Positions 43,096 to 52,631 of a stretch of 64,000 nucleotides of DNA are shown here, piece by piece. A program made the translations under genes and the position numbers. The notes under the pieces were generated by a model. The model was not told the DNA's origin. It worked only from the letters and a program-made list of their open reading frames with translations, and did no database searches. Source of the stretch: JAXGRD01 sp040766105 (GTDB lineage: Bacteria; Bacillota; Clostridia; Peptostreptococcales; Anaerovoracaceae); the NCBI GenBank assembly GCA_040766105.1, contig JAXGRD010000001.1:248001-312000 (forward strand), written 5' to 3'. Each line of letters starts with the position of its first letter. Positions within the stretch are counted from its first letter, which is position 1.

Positions 43096-44277
43096 ATGGT
43101 TACCGTAATGGAGTTGCTTTCCCACCCGCAATTTGCGAACTTCAACTTAATAACCGATTCTTCAGGGCTTTCCAACCCGGTTACAAAAACCGGGATTTTA
43201 GATTGGGAATCCATCGAAGATATACGGGCAACATTTAATGCGGGAGAATTTGTCCTGACCACCCTGTCAGGGGCTAAGGACGACAACCATCGAATAGATG
43301 AACTCCTTAAGGTATTAATGGAAAAAAGGGTTGCCGCAATCGCCATAAAAAATATCCATCATTATCGTCTGTCCTCCCAAACCATATCCATTGCCAACCA
43401 GCATCATATCCCCATTTTTCTTTTTCATGAAACCTACATGGATGATCTGATTTATATCATCCGAAACGCTGTCGATACCAACAGCCTAAATGGGCTGGTT
43501 GTCAATAAGCTACGACGGATTATGGAGGCTGATAAAGGCGAGGACATTAAAGCCTTAGCACTGGACCTGAACCCCTTTTTTTACGAGAATCATATCTGCT
43601 GTTTCTGCATCCCAAAAGCAGAGGGCAATCATCGGGATGCTGTGGAAAGCTACAGCGCATACTATAGAAAATACATCTCAGAAAATCCGACCCTTCCCAA
43701 TATCCCCTATCTCATGATTGAGGGGAATGGCTCCATCGTATTTATTTACTCTGATACACCTGAGGATCGCAATCTCAAGGAGGAGTTCATGGGATTTCTG
43801 GAGAAGATCGGTATGTCTGCTCACGATTTTCGAATAGGAATCAGTCTCCCAAAATCCGACTTGTCAGAGTTAAGAAAAGCACTTTTGGAAGCATTTTTCA
43901 GTGCTTTGGCATGCGTCTTGGACAAGGAGTCTCATCTTCATTTTGATCAAATTGGTCTGGACCAGGTTCTGCTCCCTACTTACGACAGTCCATGGACACA
44001 AAATTACTATAATAGCTTCCATAACATCCTGACCGAATATGACTTAGAACACAATACCAATTTGCACGAAACACTCCTTATGTATATAAGGAACAACGGA
44101 GATATCGCGCTTACGGCGGAGCTGCTCTTCCAACATCAGAACACCATACGGTATCGGTTGTCACGGATAAGAGAGCTTCTGCAAATAGAACACAGTGCCG
44201 AACCTTATCTTCAGCTATATCTCTATGTTCGCCTTAGGGAAATATACCTGTTCCTTGAGAGCGTAGATTTGCTATAA
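43096..44277 (+). CDS. PucR-family transcriptional regulator
   Basis: The 394-residue protein has an N-terminal PucR sensor domain (TVMELLSHPQFANFNLITDS, residues 1-120), a middle GGDEF-like CdaR region and a C-terminal HTH_30 (ALTAELLFQHQNTIRYRLSRIRELL). PucR-like activators respond to purine breakdown or amino acid signals. AAGGAG seven bases before 43096 sets the start. It is divergent from the amidohydrolase operon, its probable target. Confidence 0.92.
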   Translation: MVTVMELLSHPQFANFNLITDSSGLSNPVTKTGILDWESIEDIRATFNAGEFVLTTLSGAKDDNHRIDELLKVLMEKRVAAIAIKNIHHYRLSSQTISIANQHHIPIFLFHETYMDDLIYIIRNAVDTNSLNGLVVNKLRRIMEADKGEDIKALALDLNPFFYENHICCFCIPKAEGNHRDAVESYSAYYRKYISENPTLPNIPYLMIEGNGSIVFIYSDTPEDRNLKEEFMGFLEKIGMSAHDFRIGISLPKSDLSELRKALLEAFFSALACVLDKESHLHFDQIGLDQVLLPTYDSPWTQNYYNSFHNILTEYDLEHNTNLHETLLMYIRNNGDIALTAELLFQHQNTIRYRLSRIRELLQIEHSAEPYLQLYLYVRLREIYLFLESVDLL

Positions 44278-44299
44278 TATATACCATGGAGGAACATAT

Positions 44300-44821
44300 A
44301 TGAAAAAACTGTTACTTGTAGTGGATATGCAGAAGGACTTTATCGACGGTGCCCTGGGAACAAAGGAAGCCCAAGCAATCCTGCCACGTGTAGTAGAGAA
44401 GATAAAGGCACACGCCGCAGCCGGTGGAGACATTCTCTTTACCATGGATACCCACGGAGAAGACTATCTTTCCACACCGGAAGGAAGCAAACTGCCCGTT
44501 CCCCATTGTATTAAGGATACGTCCGGATGGGAGCTGGCACCTCAGCTGGAAGAACTGGCAAATGAGCTGAATGCAAAGATTTTGGAAAAGCCCACCTTTG
44601 GAAGCATCTCCTGTGCCGAATACATCCGAGATGCCGGCTATGAAGAGGTGGAAATCGTAGGACTTTGTACGGATATATGCGTGGTGTCCAATGCCTTGAT
44701 TCTTAAGGCTGCTGCACCCTATATTTCCGTTTCCGTAGATGGTGACTGCTGCGCCGGCGTGACGCCGGAAAGCCACCGGGCTGCACTGGAAACCATGAAA
44801 ATGTGCCAGATACAAATTTAA
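44300..44821 (+). CDS. Isochorismatase-family cysteine hydrolase
   Basis: The 173-residue enzyme has the catalytic triad Asp9 (VVDMQKDF), Lys97 (EKPTFGS) and Cys127 (TDICV). It resembles nicotinamidases, releasing nicotinate from nicotinamide for NAD salvage, but other amidases share the fold. GGAGG precedes the ATG. It lies 22 bases after PucR and may be cotranscribed. A terminator follows. Confidence 0.88.
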   Translation: MKKLLLVVDMQKDFIDGALGTKEAQAILPRVVEKIKAHAAAGGDILFTMDTHGEDYLSTPEGSKLPVPHCIKDTSGWELAPQLEELANELNAKILEKPTFGSISCAEYIRDAGYEEVEIVGLCTDICVVSNALILKAAAPYISVSVDGDCCAGVTPESHRAALETMKMCQIQI

Positions 44822-44827
44822 ACCCCC

Positions 44828-44853
44828 ACATACCAAAATATGGTATGTTTTTT
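44828..44853 (+). terminator. Terminator after isochorismatase-family gene
   Basis: ACATACCA / TGGTATGT with loop AAATA is followed by TTTTTC. Confidence 0.8.
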
Positions 44854-44854
44854 C

Positions 44855-44882
44855 TTTACAACTATTCAAACAATGGTATAAT
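44855..44882 (+). promoter_or_regulatory. Promoter of purB operon
   Basis: TTTACA and TATAAT lie 16 bases apart, about 30 bases before the purB start. It directly adjoins the preceding terminator. Confidence 0.6.
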
Positions 44883-44911
44883 ATTACATGTTAACCATGA
44901 GGAGCTATGAA

Positions 44912-46342
44912 ATGAATAATAACTATAACAGCCCGTTATCCCAGCGATATCCCAGCAAGGAGATGCAGTACCTCTTTTCTCCCGACAAGAAGTTCAAAAC
45001 CTGGAGAAAGCTATGGATTGCCCTTGCGGAAGCGGAAAAAGAGCTGGGACTGCTCATTACCGATGAGCAGCTCAGCCAGATGCGGGAATACCAAGACGAT
45101 ATTAACTACGATGTTGCACAAGAGCGAGAAGCCCTTGTGCGCCATGATGTTATGGCTCATGTTTATGCATATGGACAGCAGTGTCCGGCAGCAAAGGGCA
45201 TCATTCACCTGGGGGCCACCTCCTGCTATGTAGGCGACAACACGGATTTGATTATCATGGCAGAAGGCCTGGAGCTGATCCGAAAAAAACTGATCAACAT
45301 CATCGCTCAATTGGCGGATTTTGCGGATAAATACAAGGATCTTCCCACATTGGGCTTCACCCATTTTCAGGCTGCACAGCCAACCACGGTAGGCAAGCGA
45401 GCCACCCTTTGGCTCAATGAACTGGTCATGGACCTGGCGGACCTGGAATACACTTTGGGGAGCATCACCTTGTTGGGATCCAAAGGAACCACGGGAACGC
45501 AGGCTACCTTCCTGGAGCTGTTTGAGGGGGACTACGAGAAAGTCAAAAAGCTGGATCTTCTCATAGCAGAGAAGTTCGGCTACGACTCCACCTATCCCGT
45601 CTCCGGACAGACCTACTCCCGCAAGGTGGACAGCCGCGTGCTCAATGTCCTTTCAGGTATTGCACAGAGCGCACACAAGTTCAGCAATGACATGCGTCTT
45701 CTCCAACATCTGAAGGAAGTGGAAGAACCCTTTGAGAAGAACCAAATCGGTTCCTCCGCCATGGCATACAAGCGAAACCCCATGCGCAGCGAGAGAATCG
45801 CCGCCTTGGCAAACTACGTAATCGCCGATGCCATGAACCCGGCAATCACGGCAGCCACCCAATGGTTTGAACGAACCTTAGATGACTCCGCCAATAAACG
45901 AATCTCCGTTTCTGAAGCCTTCCTGGCTGTGGACGGCATTCTGGAACTGTACTTGAACATCACAGCGGGAATGGTCGTCTATCCGAAGGTGATTCACACC
46001 AGACTCATGAGTGAACTGCCCTTCATGGCAACGGAAATCATCCTCATGGACGCGGTGAAAGCAGGAGGGGACAGGCAGGAGCTGCACGAGAAGATTAGGG
46101 CACATTCCATGGAAGCTGGGAAGAGAGTCAAGGAAGAAGGTGCTCCCAACGATTTGTTGGAGAGAATCGCTAAGGACCCGGACTTCCCCATGGACGAAGA
46201 ACAGCTTCGATCCATGCTGGACCCCATTGACTTCGTGGGCTGCAGCGTGGAACAGACAACTGAATATTTGAAGAACATTATCGCGCCCATTTTGGACGAG
46301 AATCGTGAACTCATAGGAATGAAAGCAGAATTAACCGTATAA
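44912..46342 (+). CDS. purB: Adenylosuccinate lyase
   Basis: The 476-residue enzyme acts twice in purine synthesis, releasing fumarate from SAICAR and from adenylosuccinate. The superfamily signature appears as GSSAMAYKRNPMRSERI, with GATSCYVGDN and THFQAAQPTT upstream. GAGGAG precedes the ATG at 44912; the ATG at 44888 falls too near the -10. Followed after 14 bases by purA, the partner enzyme for AMP formation. Confidence 0.96.
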   Translation: MNNNYNSPLSQRYPSKEMQYLFSPDKKFKTWRKLWIALAEAEKELGLLITDEQLSQMREYQDDINYDVAQEREALVRHDVMAHVYAYGQQCPAAKGIIHLGATSCYVGDNTDLIIMAEGLELIRKKLINIIAQLADFADKYKDLPTLGFTHFQAAQPTTVGKRATLWLNELVMDLADLEYTLGSITLLGSKGTTGTQATFLELFEGDYEKVKKLDLLIAEKFGYDSTYPVSGQTYSRKVDSRVLNVLSGIAQSAHKFSNDMRLLQHLKEVEEPFEKNQIGSSAMAYKRNPMRSERIAALANYVIADAMNPAITAATQWFERTLDDSANKRISVSEAFLAVDGILELYLNITAGMVVYPKVIHTRLMSELPFMATEIILMDAVKAGGDRQELHEKIRAHSMEAGKRVKEEGAPNDLLERIAKDPDFPMDEEQLRSMLDPIDFVGCSVEQTTEYLKNIIAPILDENRELIGMKAELTV

Positions 46343-46356
46343 AGGAGTACGATCAC

Positions 46357-47646
46357 ATGGTAAAAGCAATTGTAGGCGCAAATTGGGGCGACGAAGGAAA
46401 AGGAAAAATCACCGACGTCCTCAGCAAGGAATCGGATATCATCGTCCGCTATCAGGGAGGCAGCAATGCCGGACACACCATCGTCAATGACTACGGTAAG
46501 TTCGCCTTGCATCTTCTCCCATCGGGAGTTTTTTACGACCATACCACAGGGGTCATCGGCAGCGGTGTGGTGTTGAACATCCCCTACTTGATCGACGAGC
46601 TGAAAACCTTGGAAGACAAAGGGGTTCCCGCTCCCAAGTTATTGGTTTCCGACAGAGCACAGGTGGTCATGCCCTATCACATCCTCTTGGATACCTATGA
46701 AGAGGAACGTTTGGCGGGAAGATCCTTCGGTTCCACAAAGGCCGGGATTGCACCTTGCTACGCAGATAAATATGCAAAGATCGGTTTCCAGGTTCAGGAA
46801 CTGTTCATGGATCAGGAGGCCTTAAAAGAAAAAATAGCCAACGTTTGCACGCTGAAAAACGTGCTGTTGGAGAACCTATATCACAAACCCCTATTGAAAG
46901 AAGAGGAACTTTTGGAAACCCTTCTCTCCTACAAGGAAATGATTGCACCCTATGTATGTGACGTAGCGGCATTCCTGCGAGAAGCACTCCTGGAAGGAAA
47001 GAGTATACTATTGGAAGGTCAGCTGGGAGCCCTGAAGGACATCGATCACGGAATCTATCCCATGGTCACATCTTCTTCCACCTTGGCCGGCTACGGAGCT
47101 GTAGGTGCAGGGGTTCCGCCCTTTGCCATCAAGGATGTGGTCACCGTTGTAAAGGCATATTCCAGCGCCGTTGGTGCAGGCGTCTTTGTCAGCGAATTGA
47201 GCGGTGAAGCTGCAGATGAGCTGAGAAGAAGAGGCGGTGACGGCGGAGAATACGGCGCCACCACGGGACGCCCCCGCAGAGTCGGTTGGTTTGATGCGGT
47301 GGCAACGAGGTACGGTTGTAGAACGCAAGGTACCACGGAGGTCGCCCTTACAGTATTGGATCCTTTGGGATATCTTGACGAGATTCCCATCTGCATAGGC
47401 TACGAAATCGATGGTGTGACGGAAACGGATTTCCCAAGCACCACCAAGCTGGAAAGAGCAAAGCCTGTATGGAAAACCATGCCCGGATGGAAGACCGATA
47501 TTACGGGAATCAGGCAATTTGACATGCTCCCACAGGAGTGTCAAGACTATATACAGGAAATTGAGAAAGAGATTGGCTTCCCCATTACCATGATTTCCAA
47601 TGGTCCGGGAAGAGATGATATTATTTTCAGAACACCAAAGCTATAG
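46357..47646 (+). CDS. purA: Adenylosuccinate synthetase
   Basis: The 429-residue GTP-dependent enzyme joins IMP and aspartate to adenylosuccinate. The N-terminal loop GANWGDEGKGKITD and NAGHTIV motif are clear, as are LEGQLG and TTGRPRRVGWFDA. AAAGGAG precedes the ATG. Cotranscribed with purB. Confidence 0.97.
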   Translation: MVKAIVGANWGDEGKGKITDVLSKESDIIVRYQGGSNAGHTIVNDYGKFALHLLPSGVFYDHTTGVIGSGVVLNIPYLIDELKTLEDKGVPAPKLLVSDRAQVVMPYHILLDTYEEERLAGRSFGSTKAGIAPCYADKYAKIGFQVQELFMDQEALKEKIANVCTLKNVLLENLYHKPLLKEEELLETLLSYKEMIAPYVCDVAAFLREALLEGKSILLEGQLGALKDIDHGIYPMVTSSSTLAGYGAVGAGVPPFAIKDVVTVVKAYSSAVGAGVFVSELSGEAADELRRRGGDGGEYGATTGRPRRVGWFDAVATRYGCRTQGTTEVALTVLDPLGYLDEIPICIGYEIDGVTETDFPSTTKLERAKPVWKTMPGWKTDITGIRQFDMLPQECQDYIQEIEKEIGFPITMISNGPGRDDIIFRTPKL

Positions 47647-47663
47647 AAAGGAGTGATACATTC

Positions 47664-48833
47664 ATGTATAAAGAAGGGCTTCGGCCGGCATGGGCGGAAA
47701 TCAATTTAGAACATGCAACCTTCAACATCCAAAACATACGGAAGAAAGTCGGCGAAGGCAAGGAAATCATCGGTGTCATCAAGGCTGACGGCTACGGCCA
47801 CGGTGCTGTGGAAATGGCGAAGGTTCTTCGAAAGAACGGTATCAAAACCTTTGCGGTAGCCACACTTCACGAGGTCATTGCTCTTCGCGAGGGGGGTATT
47901 GAGGAAGAAATCGTCATGTTGGGACTTACACCGAACATGTATGCAGATACCATTGTGGAACAAAATATCACGCCGGTGGTCAATTCTTTGGACAATGCAA
48001 GAGCCATTTCCAAGGCCGCCGAGGAAAAAGGAACCGTGGTTCATGGTTATGTAGCCGTAGATACGGGTATGGGAAGAATCGGATATCTTCCCGATGATCC
48101 CAATGCTGTCGAAGAAATCAAGGAGATGACGGAGCTAAAGGGCTTCCAACCCAAGGGACTCTTCTCCCACTTTGCCACAGCAGACGCAGCCGATAAAGGA
48201 TTTTCCAAGGAACAGGAGTCCAGGTTTAATGGCTTCTATCAGACCTTGGTGGATGGGGGCGTGAAATTGCCGTCCAAAACCTTTGCCAACAGTGCTGCCA
48301 TTATGGAGATTCCCAGCGTTCACTTTGATGCGGTGCGACCGGGAATCATATTGTATGGGTGCTATCCCTCTCACGAGGTGGATAAAAAGCAACTGGAGAT
48401 CAAGCCGGTCATGTCTGTAAAGGCGAACATTATCCGTTTGAAACGGGTACCGGTTGGATTCTCTGTAGGTTACGGACGAAAGTTCATCGCAGAAAGGGAA
48501 AGCGTCATCGGCACCATCGCCTTAGGTTATGCAGACGGCTATCCACGGCCGTTCTCAAAGGATGCAAAGGTCATTGTGGGAGGTGTGTTTGCTCCCATAG
48601 CAGGAAATATCTGCATGGATCAGTGCATGATCGACTTAACGGATGTGCCCGATGTAAAAGTAGGGGATGAGGTCATCGTCATGGGAAGTGACGGTGTGAA
48701 TACAATTTTGGCCGATGACATCGCAGATGCTACCGGCACCATTAACTATGAGATCGTATGTGCCTTCGGTCAAAGGCTTCCGAAGATCTACATCGACAGT
48801 GAAAAAGGAAGTGAAAATGAAAATGAGAACTAG
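47664..48833 (+). CDS. alr: Alanine racemase
   Basis: The 389-residue PLP enzyme makes D-alanine for peptidoglycan. PLP lysine is Lys40 (VIKADGYGHGA) and the catalytic tyrosine lies in IALGYADGYPRP. The C-terminus ends with a charged Glu/Asn tail. GAAAGGAG precedes the ATG, 17 bases after purA. The last 17 bases overlap the TetR gene. Confidence 0.96.
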   Translation: MYKEGLRPAWAEINLEHATFNIQNIRKKVGEGKEIIGVIKADGYGHGAVEMAKVLRKNGIKTFAVATLHEVIALREGGIEEEIVMLGLTPNMYADTIVEQNITPVVNSLDNARAISKAAEEKGTVVHGYVAVDTGMGRIGYLPDDPNAVEEIKEMTELKGFQPKGLFSHFATADAADKGFSKEQESRFNGFYQTLVDGGVKLPSKTFANSAAIMEIPSVHFDAVRPGIILYGCYPSHEVDKKQLEIKPVMSVKANIIRLKRVPVGFSVGYGRKFIAERESVIGTIALGYADGYPRPFSKDAKVIVGGVFAPIAGNICMDQCMIDLTDVPDVKVGDEVIVMGSDGVNTILADDIADATGTINYEIVCAFGQRLPKIYIDSEKGSENENEN

Positions 48834-49440
48834 GGAAAAGATAAAAGTTACCGCCATAGAGAAGTTCAATGAGTTTGGGGCCACAAACATCAGTACTATC
48901 AAGCTGTCAAACTTCATGGAAATCAGCCCCGGAAACTACTATTATTACTTCAGCAGCAAGGAAGATCTTATTCGGGTCATCTGGGAAGAGGATATGTATC
49001 CACACTCCAACAGTGTTTTCTTTGACAGAGAATACGCTCCTACAGCGAAGGGTATCATGAACTTTGTAGAAGCCTGTGTGAATCATATTCACAAGTATCG
49101 CTTCTTCTATGCCGAGCTGTATATCCTGCAAAAGAACGATCCAAAACTGTTGGAAATCTACAAAGCGCACCTGGAAGAGCTGTCTACCCAAGCAGTAAAA
49201 ATATTCCATGGTTGGGAGAAAGCCGGTTTGCTAAGATCCCCTGATTCCCAAGAGGAGAAACAAAGACTTATGGAAAACCTGTGGGCAGTGGCCATGGGCT
49301 GGATCGGTTTTACGGAGCTCTACAATCCTAAAATGAGTGCCAAGAAAATCAAGGAGAAAGTCATCATCCAAATGTACAGCCTCTTTTCTTCCTCCCTCAC
49401 CCCTCAGGGCAAGAATGAGGTCGAGGCAATGCTGAAATAA
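48817..49440 (+). CDS. TetR-family transcriptional regulator
   Basis: The 207-residue protein has a TetR helix-turn-helix (residues 6-50, with GNYYYYFSSKEDLIRVIWEED) and a long ligand domain (about 60-207). It overlaps the end of alr, so it is probably read from the purB operon. Its target and ligand are not evident. The terminator-like hairpin at 49487, inside the convergent cbiC gene, would end it. Confidence 0.88.
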   Translation: MKMRTREKIKVTAIEKFNEFGATNISTIKLSNFMEISPGNYYYYFSSKEDLIRVIWEEDMYPHSNSVFFDREYAPTAKGIMNFVEACVNHIHKYRFFYAELYILQKNDPKLLEIYKAHLEELSTQAVKIFHGWEKAGLLRSPDSQEEKQRLMENLWAVAMGWIGFTELYNPKMSAKKIKEKVIIQMYSLFSSSLTPQGKNEVEAMLK

Positions 49441-49450
49441 GGAGCAACCC

Positions 49451-50089
49451 TTATTCTGCACATTGATAGAGTATCGCGTTACATATGGCGGCGGCAATAT
49501 TGCTGCCGCCTTTTCGTCCTCTGGCAACAATATAGGGGATTTCATTCTGATCCAATAGAAGTTCTTTGGATTCCACTACATTGACGAAGCCTACAGGTGC
49601 GCCGATAATCAGCTCCGGCTTGATTCTTCCCTCTTCCGCCAGTTCCAAAAGTCTGACCAAAGCTGTAGGGGCATTTCCGATGGCAAAGATTACCGGCCCT
49701 TCCAACTCTGCCGCCTTCTCCATGCTGGCAACGGCACGAGTGGTCCCGTTGGCTTTTGCCGCGGCTGCAACATCTTCATCGGCAATAAAGCAGTGGACCT
49801 GTCCGCCGTACTCCTGCAACCTGGTCTTGTTGATGCCGGCCTTGGCCATATTGGTATCCGTTACAATGACGGCACCTTTTTTTATCGCCTCTGTTCCATG
49901 AGCCACCACGTCCTTGGAAAATTTCAGGTTCTCCAGATAATCGAAGTCCGCACTGGTGTGGATGGCTCGAAAAATCACCGGCTTTTCCAGTGGATCCAGC
50001 TCTACCGGTCCCATTTCTTCCCCAATGATTTCAAAGCTCTTCTTTTCTATCTCGCCGGGAAGCACTTCCCGTAGTTTTATATTTCCCAT
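49451..50089 (-). CDS. cbiC: Precorrin-8X (cobalt-precorrin-8) methylmutase
   Basis: The 212-residue enzyme moves the C11 methyl to C12, forming (hydrogeno)cobyrinate. Catalytic His is in FRAIHTSADFDY; TDTNMAKAGI and PTALVRLLEL are conserved. Its ATG overlaps the cobyric acid synthase stop by one base. It is the last gene of the cobalamin operon in this direction. Confidence 0.95.
   Translation of the reverse strand: MGNIKLREVLPGEIEKKSFEIIGEEMGPVELDPLEKPVIFRAIHTSADFDYLENLKFSKDVVAHGTEAIKKGAVIVTDTNMAKAGINKTRLQEYGGQVHCFIADEDVAAAAKANGTTRAVASMEKAAELEGPVIFAIGNAPTALVRLLELAEEGRIKPELIIGAPVGFVNVVESKELLLDQNEIPYIVARGRKGGSNIAAAICNAILYQCAE
49487..49514 (+). terminator. Terminator of tetR located inside cbiC
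   Basis: GGCGGCGGCAAT / ATTGCTGCCGCC with one mismatch is followed by TTTT on the plus strand. It lies in the last 65 bases of the convergent cbiC coding sequence. Confidence 0.6.
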
Positions 50090-51591
50090 TACAGTCCCCT
50101 TTCCAGGATCTCATATACCTTCTTCATATCCAGGCTTTCCCGAATGCCCGCCGCCAACTTCTTATACTGCATCTCTTTGTAATCATCCACTTGGATGGTT
50201 TCCATTTCTTCCATGGAATATCCCTTCTTCTCCAGGAGACATTGAAGAATGGTGTGGGCGATGCCTTCTCCGTCAAAGATGCCGTGAACATAGGAGCCGT
50301 AGACGTTCCCGGTGTTCAGCCCGTCTTCCTTGGGTTCTTCCCCTTGGGCACAAATAGTTGCCAAGCTGCTTGCCTCTCCTCCGTCGGTGGTTCCCATGTG
50401 GATTTCATATCCTTTAAGAGGGAGGTCGGACAGAGGTGAGAAGATGCCTTGGACAGACCCGAACTTCCCCGTCACCCTAGTTCTGGTCTTTTCCTTTGCA
50501 AAGACAGTACGACCGGGGAGAAGACCGACCCCTTCCATCTCTCCGCCGTGTTCCACATGATGGGGATCGGAAAGGTGTGCGCCGAGCATTTGATATCCGC
50601 CGCAGATGCCGAAAACCGCGCCGCCATCTGCCGCATGTTTTTTTATCCGGGCTTCCAGCCCGCTCTGTCGCAACCAGAGAAGATCTTCCATGGTGTTCTT
50701 TGTCCCGGGAAGAATAATCAAGTCCGGACTTCCCAGGCTTCTGCTGCTGTCCACAAATCGCAGGTTCACACTGGGATGTGCTTCAAAGACACTGACATCG
50801 GTGAAGTTGGATATCCGAGGCAGACGAATCACCGCAATGTCGATGGGGGCAATGCCCTCCTTGTTTTCAAAGCGGTTGCTCAGGCTGTCCTCGTCTTCAA
50901 TATCTACATCCAAGTAGGGCACCACGCCAACCACCGGCTTTCCTGCTTTTTCTTCCAAGATCCCCAATCCCGGTTCTAGAATGCTCAGGTCGCCGCGGAA
51001 CTTGTTGACCACCAGACCTTTTACCATGTCCTTCTCTTCCTCATCGAAGAGAACCATAGTTCCCACCAAGGCAGCAAAGACACCACCTCTGTCAATATCC
51101 CCCACCAGAAGAACGGGAGCCTTGGCCAGCTTGGCCATGAACATATTGACGATATCATTTTCCTTCAGATTGACTTCCGCAGGGCTTCCCGCACCCTCAA
51201 TGACGATGATATCGTTTTCCTCCGCCAACTTATCAAAGGCACGTTGGATGTGGGGTACCAACACCTTCTTGTTCCCATAGTATTCCTTGGCATTCATATC
51301 TTCCCACACCTCGCCGTTGACGATGACCTGGGAGGCCGTGTCGTTGGTGGGCTTTAGCAGGATGGGGTTCATGTAGACGCTGGGCTCGATGCCTGCCGCC
51401 TCTGCCTGTACCACCTGCGCTCTTCCCATCTCCAAACCATCCTGGGTGATATAGGAATTCAGCGCCATATTCTGCGCCTTAAAGGGTGCAACCTTATAGC
51501 CGTCCTCCTTAAAGATGCGGCACAGGCCTGCCACCATCAGGCTCTTTCCCGCGTTTGAAGTGGTCCCTTGGACCATTATCGCCTTTGCCAT
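50089..51591 (-). CDS. cbiP: Cobyric acid synthase
   Basis: The 500-residue ATP- and glutamine-dependent amidase adds four amide groups to adenosyl-cobyrinate a,c-diamide. An N-terminal DTBS-like ATPase (MVQGTTSNAGKS) is joined to a C-terminal class I glutaminase (FGICGGYQMLG with nucleophile Cys; SYVHGIF). Overlaps cobD by 16 bases and cbiC by one. Confidence 0.96.
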   Translation of the reverse strand: MAKAIMVQGTTSNAGKSLMVAGLCRIFKEDGYKVAPFKAQNMALNSYITQDGLEMGRAQVVQAEAAGIEPSVYMNPILLKPTNDTASQVIVNGEVWEDMNAKEYYGNKKVLVPHIQRAFDKLAEENDIIVIEGAGSPAEVNLKENDIVNMFMAKLAKAPVLLVGDIDRGGVFAALVGTMVLFDEEEKDMVKGLVVNKFRGDLSILEPGLGILEEKAGKPVVGVVPYLDVDIEDEDSLSNRFENKEGIAPIDIAVIRLPRISNFTDVSVFEAHPSVNLRFVDSSRSLGSPDLIILPGTKNTMEDLLWLRQSGLEARIKKHAADGGAVFGICGGYQMLGAHLSDPHHVEHGGEMEGVGLLPGRTVFAKEKTRTRVTGKFGSVQGIFSPLSDLPLKGYEIHMGTTDGGEASSLATICAQGEEPKEDGLNTGNVYGSYVHGIFDGEGIAHTILQCLLEKKGYSMEEMETIQVDDYKEMQYKKLAAGIRESLDMKKVYEILERGL

Positions 51592-52631
51592 TTTTCTTCC
51601 CTCTCCTTTAACGCTTCCACCAGCTTTTCGTTGTCTTCTCGCTTCTTCACTGCGATTCGGAAATATCCCTTCTCCAGTCCTTCGTAATTGCTACAATCTC
51701 TCACCAGGAAGCCTGCCTTGCACAAATCCTCGTAGAAACTTTCTTTCCCTGTCTCCACTCGAAAGAATATATAGTTTGCAGAGGGTGGATATACCTTGTA
51801 TCCCAAGGCTTTCAATTCCCCCACTAAGTACATCCTCTCTTGGGCAATGAGATTTTTGGATTCTTCCCGATAAGCGTCCTCTTTCAAAGCCTGTACCCCT
51901 GCCTTTTGCGCGGGAAGAGACACGCTCCAGGGTTGACCAACGGTAAACATTCGATTTAACAATTCTCCATCGCTGCAGATTCCGTATCCCAAGCGCAGGC
52001 CGGGCATGGCGTAATCCTTGGTAAAGGCCCGCAGAATAAACAGATTCTTGTAGTCGGCCACCTTGTCCTTTAAGGAGATTTCCTCCGTCATGGCGAGGAA
52101 GCACTCGTCCACCACCATGAGAACATTCTTTTCAACGCATTTTTTTAACACGTCCAAGAGAAGCTGCCGGTCCATGGGAATCCCCGTAGGATTGTTGGGA
52201 TTGCAGAGGAAGAGAATCTCCGTATCCTCTGTAATCGCAGTGAGAAGATTTCCCCTTACCACAAAATCTTCCTCTTCCTGTAGCATATGATGGGAAACAG
52301 GGCAGCCAACCGCTTCCAAGGCACTTTCGTACTCGGAAAAAGTGGGTGCCGTTACCAAAGCTTTTTTGGGAGCCTTGGCCAGTACCAAGCGAAAGATAAC
52401 ATCCGCCGCACCGTTACCAAAGATTAGGTAATCCGGATTCAACGCTTCCTTCTGGGCAACTGCCGCCGTCAATTCCCTGCAAAGGGGATCGGGGTAGTTA
52501 ACACAAAGGTCCAGACTCTCTATCACGGCTTTCTTCACACCCTCCGGTAGGCCCAGGGGATTGATGTTTGCCGAATAATCTATAATGCTTCCTTGGGAAT
52601 AGATGTCCCCTCCATGTGTAAGTTTTTTCAT
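51576..52631 (-). CDS. cobD: L-threonine-O-3-phosphate decarboxylase
   Basis: The 351-residue PLP enzyme (class I/II aminotransferase fold) makes (R)-1-amino-2-propanol phosphate for the cobalamin side chain. It begins MKKLTHGGDIYSQGSIIDYSANINPLG, and the PLP lysine lies in AFTKDYAMPGLRLGYG. The ATG at 52631 overlaps the cbiB stop (ATGA); longer starts would run far into cbiB. Confidence 0.93.
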   Translation of the reverse strand: MKKLTHGGDIYSQGSIIDYSANINPLGLPEGVKKAVIESLDLCVNYPDPLCRELTAAVAQKEALNPDYLIFGNGAADVIFRLVLAKAPKKALVTAPTFSEYESALEAVGCPVSHHMLQEEEDFVVRGNLLTAITEDTEILFLCNPNNPTGIPMDRQLLLDVLKKCVEKNVLMVVDECFLAMTEEISLKDKVADYKNLFILRAFTKDYAMPGLRLGYGICSDGELLNRMFTVGQPWSVSLPAQKAGVQALKEDAYREESKNLIAQERMYLVGELKALGYKVYPPSANYIFFRVETGKESFYEDLCKAGFLVRDCSNYEGLEKGYFRIAVKKREDNEKLVEALKEREEKWQRR

